In this document: one piece after another, positions 18,431 through 26,397 of the stretch
Numbering within the stretch: the stretch's first letter is position 1
How the letters are laid out: every line of letters starts with the position of its first letter
Translations under genes and position numbers: made by a program
Source of the DNA: Vicinamibacteraceae bacterium
GTDB taxonomy: Bacteria > Acidobacteriota > Vicinamibacteria > Marinacidobacterales > Marinacidobacteraceae
Assembly: GCA_012271265.1 (NCBI GenBank)
Contig: JAAXGQ010000045.1
Span: 1 to 49,345, forward strand
DNA length: 49,345 bases
Direction of reading: 5' to 3'
The notes under the pieces: generated by a model
What the model was told of the DNA's origin: nothing
What the model saw: only the letters and a program-made list of their open reading frames with translations
Database searches by the model: none

Positions 18431-19716
18431 GACCGGCTCGGCTCCGGGCTCCGGGCGCGGAGGGCCGCGAGGAAGGGCTCGGGAACGGTTGCCCCCCGGT
18501 CCCGGGCCTCGCGAACGGCCTCCCAAGCCTCGCCAAAGCGTCCCAACTCCGCGAGAGCCGCCGCCGAGAGCACCCGGGCCGATCCGTCGGCGGGGTCCAG
18601 CCGGGAGGCCTCCTTCAGCGCCGCGAGAGCCTCATCCACGCGCCGCTGGCGCAGCAGCGCGTCGCCGAGCGCCCGGTGCGCCGCCCCCGAGTCCGGGCGC
18701 GCCGCCGTCGCCCGCCGCAAATGGAACTCGGCTCCGGGCAGGTCTCCGGCGCGGAGGTGCAGGAGCCCGAGGGCCAGCCGCGCCAGGAACGAATCCGGAT
18801 CCAGCGCCACCGCGTCGCCAAGCCGGCGCTCCGCCGCCCCGAACTGCCCCAGGGCATCGAGAACCGCTCCGTACTCCGCCAGGACCACCGCATCGCGCGG
18901 GCGGATTTCGCTGAGCTCCGCGTAGCGCGACCGAGCGGTTTCGAGGTCTCCCTCGGTCCGGGCCTCGCGGGCCCGGGCCAGGAGGCGGGGCGAGGAGACA
19001 TCCCGGCTGCTCATCCGGAAGTGAATGGGATCCTCGATTCCTGGCAGGCCCGCGTCGCCGCCCTCGGCCAACGTCGCCCCGGCGCGTTCGCGGTCTCCCG
19101 CCAGCGTCCAGGCCCGCGCCAGTTCCGACCGCACCGCTCCGGCGTCCGGTTCCGCAGCGAGCGCCTGCTCGAGCAGCGGGATGGCGTCGTCCGGATTCCC
19201 CGCCAGAAGCCGCATCTGGCCGAGGCGGAACAGCGCGAGCGGCGCCCCGGGCGTCACGAGAAGGGCGGCCTCGAACGCCGCCGCGGCGCCGGCGCGATCC
19301 CCCGTCTCCTCGAGCAGTTCGCCATGCAGCACGTGCGCCGGGGCGTAGCCGGGGTGGCGCCGAAGGACCCCCTCCAGCGCCGCGCGAGCCTCTCCCGGCG
19401 CCGAGCCCCGGACGGCGTGCGCGAGCAGGTAGCCGGCGCTGAGCGCGAGCTGCGAGCCGGGTTCGGTCCGGAGCGCCGCCTCCCGATACGCCGTCGCCGC
19501 CGGGCGGACGAGCCCGTGGGCGTGGAGCGTCTCCCCGTAGGCCAGCCAGGCTTCCGGCGCCTCGATCCGGTCCCGAAGTCCGGCTTCCACGTCCGCCAGA
19601 AGCCGGGCGACCTGAGGCTCCATCGCGCTCCGGTCCACCGCCGGAAGTGGCGCCTGCCCCGCCGCGAGCGCGCTGCCCAGCAGATTGGCCAAGACGCTGG
19701 CCGACAAGAAGCGCAT
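18427..19716 (-). CDS. Secreted tetratricopeptide-repeat protein
   Basis: The protein is 429 aa from ATG 19716 (MRFLSASVLANLLGSALAAGQ, a signal peptide). The longer ORF-track start at 19767 has no RBS; GGAGG directly abuts the 19716 ATG, so the start is not certain. Almost the whole mature protein consists of TPR helices (for example AYREAALRTEPGSQLALS, DDAIPLLEQALAAEP, AEFHLRRATAARPDSG). TPR proteins are scaffolds. Tight coupling to the CRTAC1 gene (4-bp overlap) suggests the two proteins form a periplasmic or surface complex. Confidence 0.85.
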   Translation of the reverse strand: MRFLSASVLANLLGSALAAGQAPLPAVDRSAMEPQVARLLADVEAGLRDRIEAPEAWLAYGETLHAHGLVRPAATAYREAALRTEPGSQLALSAGYLLAHAVRGSAPGEARAALEGVLRRHPGYAPAHVLHGELLEETGDRAGAAAAFEAALLVTPGAPLALFRLGQMRLLAGNPDDAIPLLEQALAAEPDAGAVRSELARAWTLAGDRERAGATLAEGGDAGLPGIEDPIHFRMSSRDVSSPRLLARAREARTEGDLETARSRYAELSEIRPRDAVVLAEYGAVLDALGQFGAAERRLGDAVALDPDSFLARLALGLLHLRAGDLPGAEFHLRRATAARPDSGAAHRALGDALLRQRRVDEALAALKEASRLDPADGSARVLSAAALAELGRFGEAWEAVREARDRGATVPEPFLAALRARSPEPSRS

Positions 19717-19771
19717 CCTCCACGAATGGTAGTCCCGAGGCCTGTCGGAGCTCCCCGCCGGCAGCATGCAA

Positions 19772-19806
19772 AGAAAAAGGGGAGCGGACCCGAAGGCCCG
19801 CTCCCC
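19772..19806 (-). terminator. Rho-independent terminator after TonB receptor 2
   Basis: On the minus strand GGGGAGCGGGCC, a TTCG tetraloop and GGTCCGCTCCCC form a 12-bp stem with one G-U pair. TTTTTC follows. It lies 24 bp past the receptor stop. Confidence 0.92.
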
Positions 19807-19829
19807 CGAAGAGTTCCGGAGAAGGATCT

Positions 19830-22800
19830 CTAGAAGGTGACCTTGGCCATGAACTGGAAGGTCCTCGGATATCCACGGGTTCCCGGGATGCTTCCGAAGG
19901 TGCCGGTGCCCAGAACGGTGCGGGGTCCGCGCCAGTTCACGTGGTTGAAGGCGTCAATGAACTCGAACCGGAGGGTCAGGTTCATGTCTTCGTACATCCG
20001 TGTGGTTTTCTCGAGCGCGATGTCCCAGTTGACCAGCACCGGGCTGCGGACCGCGTCCGTGGTGTTCGGAGCGTTGCTCAGCACGAGACCCTGCGTCTCC
20101 TGAGCGTCCCCGGCCGTGAGGTAGTTGGTGTGGTCCCCCGTCGGGTCGCCGCCACCGCCCACGTTCGCGCTCGTCGGCCGCTGGTTCGGGAAACCGTAGG
20201 CGCCCAGCGGGTTCGAGTTCTGGGTCAGCACCAGCGGGAAACCGCTCCGCATGATCGCAACCGCAGAAAGGGCCCAACCGCCGAAGATCGGATTGTCCCC
20301 AGGGGTGCGCCACGTCCCGTTGACGTTGAGCTGGTGCGGCACGTGCACCCTCGACGGGCCGTAGTCGGCGTCCGACAGCGGTCCGCACTTGGCGAACGCA
20401 CACTCGTCCGGCGTGTTGTACACCGTGCCGGTCTCATTCTCGAGCAACTGGTTGTTCTCGTAGATGTTGTCGTCGTGCCTCGTGAAGGTGTAGTTGATCC
20501 GGGCGCCCCAGTTGTCGCGGAAGCGCTTTTCGAACTCGACCCGAAGGGCGTTGTAGAGCGACTTGCCGGAACTCACGTGGCGTGCGTAGACGTTCCGGAA
20601 GTGCGGGTAGGGCCGCAGCAACTGTCCGAGCGGCAGGGTTTCGTTACCGGCAAAGCTGCCGAAACGGGAATCGCCGTAGAACGGGTTGGGATAGTGCTCG
20701 TTCAGTCGGTCCCCAAGCGACAGGTACTGGTCGGCGAGCTGGTTGATGTTGATGGAGGAGTTGTTCGTGCCGCCGATCGGGATGTCGGCGCCCTGGCTGC
20801 CGACGTAGCCGATCTTCACCGCGAGGTCGTTGCCGATATCGCGCTGGATGTCGAGGGACCACTTGTTGATGTACGGCGAAGCGCGGAACTGCTCGTTGAA
20901 GTACACGTTGCTGCCGATGTTCTGGAAGCGGCCGTTGGCATTCCCGATCGGGTTCTCGATTCCGTTCGGGAACGGATTCGAGGCGGTGGCGACCGGCGGC
21001 GTGATGCCGTCCGTGCTTGTATTGAGGGAAGTGACGTTCGTGTAGCCGTAGGTGCCGAGGTGGCTGGCGCCGGTGCCGCTCGGGATCGCGTAGGGCGCCC
21101 AGAACACCGCGTAGCCGCCGCGGACCACGGTCTCGGGGTTCAACGTGTAGGCGAAGCCGAGTCGGGGCCCCAGCTTGATCCCGGGAGGATCCCACTGGTG
21201 GGTCGGGTTGCCGTCCACGCCGGCGTACATCAGGCCGCCACGCAGCGGGAAGCCCGGCAGGCTGCCTTCGAGGTTCGGGTCAAGCGCGACCTGCAAGGGG
21301 AACGGATTCGTACGATCCCAGCCGACGGCGAAGCCGTTGTCGTCTTCCATGAGGCCCGTCTCGTGCTCCACCCGAAGGCCGAGGTTCAGGACCAGGTTGT
21401 CGCTGGGACGCCAGTCGTCCTGGACGAAACCCCCGAAGTAATCGATGAAGACGTCCGCGGGCTGGACGAGCGTCGCGGCGCCGCCGTCCGGGATCCCGAG
21501 CAACAGGTCGGCCATCGCGCTGCCGGAGCCGCTGTCCGGGGCGGTCGGGTTCGGGCCCTGGGTGAACTTCTGCGCGAAGCTCATTGAGAACCCGTTCCCG
21601 AAGGCCGCCGAGTGGAGGCCCATGCGCCGCCACTGTCCGCCGTACTTCACCGTGTGGTTGCCGAGGAACTGGGAATACGTCCCGCTGACTTCGCGTGAAG
21701 TCCACTGGATGTCCGTGTTCTGCCAGGAACCGTGGGTGGAGCCGCCGTCGCCGAAGTTGGAGACGCTGATCGAGGGGAACTGACCCACGTAGCCGTCCTG
21801 GGCGTAGATCTGGTCGAGGAAACCGCCCTGGATCCCGAGTTCGCTGCGGATCTGGTCGATCCCGTACTCCGGGTTGATGTTCGAGTCGTTGAAGTACGTC
21901 TGGCCGTAGCGCAGCGTCAGCACCGAGGCGTCGCCGGTGATGAAGGTGTTGTTGAAGGCGACGGCGTGCACGTCACGCAGCAGGTCCGCCGCGCCGATGC
22001 CGAAAGCCGGAGCGCTATCCGCGCCCAGCAGGTCCGTGTACTGCTGGAAGGCGCCTTCCTTCGAGGTGTAGTAGAGGTAGGTCAGCGACGACTGCCACGC
22101 GTCCGAGAAGGTGTGGCTCACGTTCGCCGTGGACTGGAGCGCGGTCGTCGTCTGGGCGCCGGAGGAACTGACGCCGCCACCCGGTCCCAGCGTCGTCAGC
22201 AACTGCGCGAGCCCACGCCCTGCCGGGTCGATCATGTTGGACGGGATCACGTTTCCGGGGAACGGCTTACGGTTGCCGTTCGCGTCGAGGTCGTAGGGGT
22301 TGTAGATGGTTACTCCGCTCTGCGAAAAGTCGCCGGACGCCTCCGCGGCGGAGGGGAGGATCACCTCCGTGTTCTCCGCGAGCACGTCGTTGTTCCCCTC
22401 GGCCGACCACCAGAAGAAGGTGCGGTCCCTGAGGATGGGGCCGCCGAACGAGCCTCCCCACAGCCAGAAGGGACGGTCAGCGAACGTCCGCGAGTTGTCC
22501 GCGTCGTACGCCAGCTGGTCCGTGTACGACAGGGCGCGCCAGAACGTGTTCACCTTCCCCGGGCGACGCTGGTAGAGGGCGCTGCCGGCCCAGTTGTTCG
22601 TGCCCGTGCGGTGGATGACGTTGAACACGCCGCCGCCGGTCCGGCCCATCTCGGCGTCGTAGGTGTTGACCTGGACCTTCATCTCCTGGACCGCCTCGAA
22701 GACCGGGATGATCACGGTGCGGTTCCGGAGGTCGGTGGTCGAGACGCCGTCCACGGTGTAGTTGTTGCCGCGGAGCGGCCCGCCGCCGAGCGAGAGCAGC

Positions 22801-23342
22801 GAGGAGTTCGTCTGGTCGGACTGCTTCACCCAGACCGGGTTCCCGGTGTGGACGACGTTCGGAGTTCCGACGCCCAGGATGAACACGTTCCGGCCGGGGG
22901 TCGGAAGCACCTCGAGCTCGGCGCGGCTCACGGCGGAAGCCACCGACGCGGTCGCGGTCTCGATCAGCGGCGTCTCGCCGATGACCGTGACCGTTTCCTC
23001 GATGCCGCCGATGGCCAGCGTCGCGTCAACGACGAGGAAGGTGGAAATACCGACGAGCATCCCCTCGCTGACGAACGGGGCGAAACCGCTGAGCTCGGCG
23101 CGCACGGTGTAGGTGCCGGGCTGCACGTTGGCGAACGAGTACTCGCCGACGGCGTTCGATACCGAGGTCCGGGACGCTCCGGTCTCGTCGTTCGTAAGGG
23201 AGACGCTGACACCCGGGAGCACGCCTCCGTCGGCGTCCCGGATGATGCCGCGGACGCCGCCCTGGAAGGTCTGGGCGAATGCGCCCGACGCCAATCCAAG
23301 GACCGTCAGCACCGCGGCCGCTCTCAGTAACAAGGGCCTCAT
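19830..23342 (-). CDS. TonB-dependent receptor, Oar/carboxypeptidase-regulatory type (2)
   Basis: The protein is 1170 aa from ATG 23342, preceded by AAGGAGGAGC; the ORF-track start at 23876 would add 178 residues of intergenic sequence. The signal peptide (MRPLLLRAAAVLTVLGLASGAFAQ) precedes a carboxypeptidase-regulatory-like domain (about residues 27-115, GIIRDADGGVLPGVSVSL). A plug (about 120-250) and a large barrel ending in Phe (QFMAKVTF) follow. It resembles receptor 1 in architecture but is not a recent duplicate. It probably imports oligomeric substrates. Downstream, beyond a terminator, lies the TPR-CRTAC1-M28 operon. A tandem direct repeat upstream (23456-23489) may be its operator. 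Confidence 0.9.
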   Translation of the reverse strand: MRPLLLRAAAVLTVLGLASGAFAQTFQGGVRGIIRDADGGVLPGVSVSLTNDETGASRTSVSNAVGEYSFANVQPGTYTVRAELSGFAPFVSEGMLVGISTFLVVDATLAIGGIEETVTVIGETPLIETATASVASAVSRAELEVLPTPGRNVFILGVGTPNVVHTGNPVWVKQSDQTNSSLLSLGGGPLRGNNYTVDGVSTTDLRNRTVIIPVFEAVQEMKVQVNTYDAEMGRTGGGVFNVIHRTGTNNWAGSALYQRRPGKVNTFWRALSYTDQLAYDADNSRTFADRPFWLWGGSFGGPILRDRTFFWWSAEGNNDVLAENTEVILPSAAEASGDFSQSGVTIYNPYDLDANGNRKPFPGNVIPSNMIDPAGRGLAQLLTTLGPGGGVSSSGAQTTTALQSTANVSHTFSDAWQSSLTYLYYTSKEGAFQQYTDLLGADSAPAFGIGAADLLRDVHAVAFNNTFITGDASVLTLRYGQTYFNDSNINPEYGIDQIRSELGIQGGFLDQIYAQDGYVGQFPSISVSNFGDGGSTHGSWQNTDIQWTSREVSGTYSQFLGNHTVKYGGQWRRMGLHSAAFGNGFSMSFAQKFTQGPNPTAPDSGSGSAMADLLLGIPDGGAATLVQPADVFIDYFGGFVQDDWRPSDNLVLNLGLRVEHETGLMEDDNGFAVGWDRTNPFPLQVALDPNLEGSLPGFPLRGGLMYAGVDGNPTHQWDPPGIKLGPRLGFAYTLNPETVVRGGYAVFWAPYAIPSGTGASHLGTYGYTNVTSLNTSTDGITPPVATASNPFPNGIENPIGNANGRFQNIGSNVYFNEQFRASPYINKWSLDIQRDIGNDLAVKIGYVGSQGADIPIGGTNNSSININQLADQYLSLGDRLNEHYPNPFYGDSRFGSFAGNETLPLGQLLRPYPHFRNVYARHVSSGKSLYNALRVEFEKRFRDNWGARINYTFTRHDDNIYENNQLLENETGTVYNTPDECAFAKCGPLSDADYGPSRVHVPHQLNVNGTWRTPGDNPIFGGWALSAVAIMRSGFPLVLTQNSNPLGAYGFPNQRPTSANVGGGGDPTGDHTNYLTAGDAQETQGLVLSNAPNTTDAVRSPVLVNWDIALEKTTRMYEDMNLTLRFEFIDAFNHVNWRGPRTVLGTGTFGSIPGTRGYPRTFQFMAKVTF

Positions 23343-23455
23343 GAGCTCCTCCTTAACGGAAATCAGTGGGACGCCACCGCGCCCCGCGCCGGCCGCCAGG
23401 GACCGCGCAGGACGCGGATGGGGGCTTCCGGACATGGCTTCGAGGGTGACAGGGG

Positions 23456-23489
23456 AGTGCTTCGCAAAGCGAAGAAAGTGCTTCCCAAA
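23456..23489. promoter_or_regulatory. Tandem direct repeat, operator candidate
   Basis: AGTGCTTCGCAAA (23456-23468) and AGTGCTTCCCAAA (23477-23489) differ at one base and start exactly 21 bp apart, about two helical turns. They lie 114-147 bp upstream of the TonB receptor start. The first copy also contributes to the palindrome CTTCGCAAAGCGAAG. Confidence 0.5.
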
Positions 23490-23742
23490 CCGGCGAAAAG
23501 TATCACAGTGAGGGGGCGCCGCGCTGGAACCCCACACTCCGATGGGGCGCAAGTTCCGCGCCGACGCGTCCGATGGGTTTCCGCGCGGCATAAGTTCAAG
23601 ATGAATCAGCATTTTGTGAGCGCCTCCGGAGGCAGCGCCGGAATCGGCGCAACCATCGGCCGAATACGGAATTCCGAAGGTATCCGAAAATCCGTTCCCG
23701 GACCGCCCCACCGCGGTCTTCTCCGCGCGTTTCCGGCCCTCA

Positions 23743-23748
23743 TATCCT
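23743..23748 (+). promoter_or_regulatory. -10-like box TATCCT before AstE-like gene
   Basis: TATCCT lies 10 nt before ATG 23759 with no Shine-Dalgarno between, consistent with a short or absent leader. Confidence 0.35.
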
Positions 23749-23758
23749 TCCGCCGTAC

Positions 23759-24841
23759 ATGAACGGGGCGCCCGGAACACAGGCGGGGCGGCTCGCCGCT
23801 GCGCTTGCTCTCCTGCTTGCCGCCGCGCCTCTTGCCGGGCAGGAGGCGTTCCGGCTTGGCGGCATCGAGGCGGCACCGGGCAGTGTCCGATCCGGCCGCC
23901 TCGAGGTCGCTCCCTCGGGGGGTGACGCGGGAACCTTCATTCCGCTCACCGTCGTGCACGGGGCCCGTCCGGGTCCCGTGCTGACGCTGGTGGCGGGTGT
24001 GCATGGCTCGGAGTACGCGCCCATCCTCGCCCTCTTGCGGCTTCGCCCGCTGCTGGACCCGGCGGAGATCAGCGGCACGGTGGTCCTCGTCCACATGGCC
24101 AACCTGCCGGCGTTCCTGGGCCGGACCATCTACTTCAGTCCCGATGACCGGAAGAACCTGAACCGGGTGTTCCCGGGGAAACCGGACGGCACGCTGACTG
24201 AGCGCCTCGCGCACACCCTCACCGAGGAGGTCATCGTCCGCTCGGACTACCTGATGGACATCCATTCCGGCGACGGCAACGAGTGGCTGCGCCCGTCGTA
24301 CACCGGCTACTACGCCGAAGCCGGCGGCGCGGAGGTGATCGGAAAGTCCCGGCGGATGGCCATCGCGTTCGGTCTCGACGCCATCGTCGAGTTCCAGGGC
24401 GACCTGGACCCGGGCCGCGCGATCTGGTGCGGATCGGCAGCGGTGGCCCGAGGGATTCCGTCCATTGATGTGGAGTCCGGGGAGATGGGCCTCATCGAGG
24501 ACCGGACGATCGCTCCGATCGTGGACGGGGTGCTGAGCGTGATGCGGGACCTCGGGATGGCGCCGGGCGAACCCTCCCCCACCCGGAACCCGCTCTTCAT
24601 CCGGGAGCGCGCCTACGCGACCAGCGAACACGACGGCGTCTGGGATCCGGATCCGCTGGTCCGGGCCGGCCAGTACGTCCGCGAGGGCGCTCGGCTGGGG
24701 GTCGTGCGCGACTTCCACGGAAATCCCCTCGCGGAGATTCGGGCGCCGGCCGACGGCATCATGCTCATCCTGCTCGGAACGCCGCCGGTGAACCGGGGCG
24801 AGACCATCGCGGTGATTGCGCGGGTGGAAGTCCCGCGCTGA
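23759..24841 (+). CDS. Secreted succinylglutamate desuccinylase/aspartoacylase-family protein
   Basis: This 360-aa protein has a signal peptide (about residues 1-28). Its M14-like zinc site is visible as GVHGSEYAP (His82, Glu85) and MDIHSGDG (His169); DDRKNLNRVFPG (about 129-140) is the substrate-carboxylate Arg/Asn motif of the AstE/AspA family. Family members remove acyl groups from N-acyl amino acids or cleave C-terminal residues. The C-terminal part (VREGARLGVVRDFHGNPLAEIRAPADG) is the usual barrel-sandwich domain. The signal peptide places it outside the cytoplasm, unlike classical AstE. It converges on a D-amino-acid-oxidase-like gene. Confidence 0.87.
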   Translation: MNGAPGTQAGRLAAALALLLAAAPLAGQEAFRLGGIEAAPGSVRSGRLEVAPSGGDAGTFIPLTVVHGARPGPVLTLVAGVHGSEYAPILALLRLRPLLDPAEISGTVVLVHMANLPAFLGRTIYFSPDDRKNLNRVFPGKPDGTLTERLAHTLTEEVIVRSDYLMDIHSGDGNEWLRPSYTGYYAEAGGAEVIGKSRRMAIAFGLDAIVEFQGDLDPGRAIWCGSAAVARGIPSIDVESGEMGLIEDRTIAPIVDGVLSVMRDLGMAPGEPSPTRNPLFIRERAYATSEHDGVWDPDPLVRAGQYVREGARLGVVRDFHGNPLAEIRAPADGIMLILLGTPPVNRGETIAVIARVEVPR

Positions 24842-24912
24842 TCGCGCCGCGGCCGCTTCCCGACGCGCTTCGCCCGCGGGAGGCGGCGGCGGCGGGATCG
24901 CTTCCGGCTTCG

Positions 24913-26073
24913 CTACGTCGGACCGGCCATCCGGTCGAAGAAGTCGCGGTGGCCGGCGAGGATCCGTTCCTCCGCCTCCCGGTTCGGCTCGAGCGACCAG
25001 ACGTCGCGCTCCTGGGTGCCGCCGAGCAGGATGCCGTCGGCCCGGGGCATCATGTAGAGACCCCGGTGGAGGGTGATGTAGCGGATCTCCGGTTGCGGCA
25101 GGAGAACGGTGAGCTGGCCCTTGAGCGGCACGAGGTTCTCGTCGCCGACCAGCTCGCGGGCGCCGATGCCGGTGCAGTTCACGATGCGGCGCTCCGGCAA
25201 CGCCGCCACCTCGTCGAGGGATGAGAAGTCGCGGATGCGGATCCGACCCCCGGCGAGCTGGAAGTCCCGCATGACGGCGTTCAGATAGACCGGGGGCTCG
25301 ATCATCATCGTCTGGAACCGCCGGGCATGGCGCGCCGGGAACGGATGCGTCCCGGCGTCGTACTCCTGGGCATCGGGAAAGAACCCCTCCGACCCCTGCT
25401 GGCCGACCGGCCCGCCGAAGGGCGTATCGCTGAGCACGTAGTTCGGAAGCCAGTGAACCCCGTAGCGGGCGCCCACAAGATCCTGGAACATCCGGTTCGA
25501 GATCCGGGCCGCCCGCTGCGACCGCGCGGCGAAGGCCTCGCTGTGGACGCGCGGGTCGGAGACCGAGAACGGGGCCCACTGGGCGCAGGCCACATTCGAG
25601 GTGGTTTGCGGCGGGAGATCCCGGGCGTAGATCGTCACCGCGACGCCCCGGCGCTGGAGAAGCCGCGCCGTGGCCAGGCCGACCGCGCCGCACCCGATCA
25701 CTGCCGCCCGGGCCGGAGGGAGGTCGTCGGCGAGGATCTCCTCGACGGCCAGCCAGGCGCTGCCCCAGGAAAGGGTCACCCCGGCGCCGCCGTGGCCGTA
25801 GTTGTGGACGAGGATCCGGCCCCCGCCAAGTTCCTGGCTCTCGACCCGGAAACCGGAGGGCCGGAAGGGGCGGAGGCCGGCCACCGTGCGGATAACCCGG
25901 TCGTGCGAAACGTTCACTGCCGGGAGGTGAAACGCGGGGCCCGGCAGCGGATCCGGCGCGGCGCGGTCTACGGCGACCGGTCGGCCGGCACAGGCCGCCG
26001 CGGCGCCGGCGGCGAGCCCGGAAACGACACGCGCCCCGGCGCCGAGCATCCGGCGGCGGGAGAGAGATCGCAC
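24913..26073 (-). CDS. Tat-exported D-amino-acid-oxidase-like flavoprotein with permuted domain order
   Basis: This 386-aa protein starts at GTG 26073. A twin-arginine-type signal (SRRRMLGAG…AAAACAG) is followed by LRPFRP…HNYGHGGAGVTLSWG (residues 67-104). In canonical D-amino-acid oxidases that segment is the C-terminal FAD/substrate region (LRPVRP…HNYGHGG…WG). Only after it comes the Rossmann FAD motif VIGCGAVGLATA (about 125-136) and the rest of the usual N-terminal part (YARDLPPQTTSNVACAQWAPF, IVNCTGIGA, LYMMPRADGILLGGTQE). The protein ends where the canonical C-terminal segment would begin. The likely reaction is oxidation of a D-amino acid or similar amine to an imino acid plus hydrogen peroxide, outside the cytoplasm. 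Confidence 0.85.
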   Translation of the reverse strand: MRSLSRRRMLGAGARVVSGLAAGAAAACAGRPVAVDRAAPDPLPGPAFHLPAVNVSHDRVIRTVAGLRPFRPSGFRVESQELGGGRILVHNYGHGGAGVTLSWGSAWLAVEEILADDLPPARAAVIGCGAVGLATARLLQRRGVAVTIYARDLPPQTTSNVACAQWAPFSVSDPRVHSEAFAARSQRAARISNRMFQDLVGARYGVHWLPNYVLSDTPFGGPVGQQGSEGFFPDAQEYDAGTHPFPARHARRFQTMMIEPPVYLNAVMRDFQLAGGRIRIRDFSSLDEVAALPERRIVNCTGIGARELVGDENLVPLKGQLTVLLPQPEIRYITLHRGLYMMPRADGILLGGTQERDVWSLEPNREAEERILAGHRDFFDRMAGPT

Positions 26074-26123
26074 GGCGGGAACGGCGACGGCGGGTCGAGC
26101 GGGCGGCAGGGACAGCGAATCCC

Positions 26124-26129
26124 TATACT
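26124..26129 (+). promoter_or_regulatory. -10 box TATACT, leaderless promoter candidate
   Basis: TATACT lies 6 nt before the ATG at 26136, so transcription would be expected to begin at or next to the start codon. No Shine-Dalgarno or clear -35 is present. Confidence 0.55.
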
Positions 26130-26135
26130 ACGCAC

Positions 26136-26381
26136 ATGGATCCGGCTGTCCTCTCGATCCTGGGGGTTGGAGTCGCTCTCGCCGCGATCGTCCTCAACGG
26201 CCAGCGCACGATGCGGGCCGAGTTTCGCGCCGAAATCAGCGCACTGCGCGCGGAAGTCAGCGCACTGCGCGCGGACCTGCACGCCCTGGGCGAGCGGGTG
26301 GCGCGCATCGAGGGACAACTCGCCGGTCCGCCGCGGTTTCTGGAGCCGCCGCCCCCGACAGACAAAGGGCGCGTCGCCTGA
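26136..26381 (+). CDS. Small membrane-anchored coiled-coil protein
   Basis: This 81-aa protein has an N-terminal membrane helix (about residues 2-21, PAVLSILGVGVALAAIVLNG), a heptad-repeat coiled coil (about 27-63) and a Pro-rich tail. The coiled coil contains EISALRA and EVSALRA encoded by two adjacent 21-bp copies differing at one base (26232-26252, 26253-26273), evidence of heptad duplication. The family's function is unknown to me; similar tiny TM-plus-coil proteins are common in environmental genomes. The 16-bp gap to the next gene suggests co-transcription with the HD protein. Confidence 0.7.
   Translation: MDPAVLSILGVGVALAAIVLNGQRTMRAEFRAEISALRAEVSALRADLHALGERVARIEGQLAGPPRFLEPPPPTDKGRVA
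26232..26273 (+). repeat. In-frame 21-bp tandem duplication (two copies)
   Basis: Two adjacent 21-bp copies begin GAAATCAGCGCACTG and GAAGTCAGCGCACTG and differ at a single base. Each encodes one coiled-coil heptad. Confidence 0.85.
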
Positions 26382-26397
26382 ACGGAGGACCTGAACC

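Larger units (their letters stand above)
23343..23758. other. Divergent intergenic region between TonB receptor 2 and AstE-like gene
   Basis: This 416-bp gene-free region should hold the receptor promoter and any operator. It contains the 21-bp-spaced direct repeat at 23456-23489 and an AT-richer stretch (CGAAAAGTATCACAGTG) just beyond it. ORF-track entries here are chance extensions. Confidence 0.6.

Noticed and set aside
19830-23876. 1348-aa version of TonB receptor 2
   Set aside because: The N-terminal 178 codons cover the intergenic operator region and the start of the divergent gene; a signal peptide and RBS define ATG 23342.
23606-25693. 695-aa minus-strand ORF
   Set aside because: Antisense to the AstE-like gene and out of frame with the oxidase gene it overlaps.
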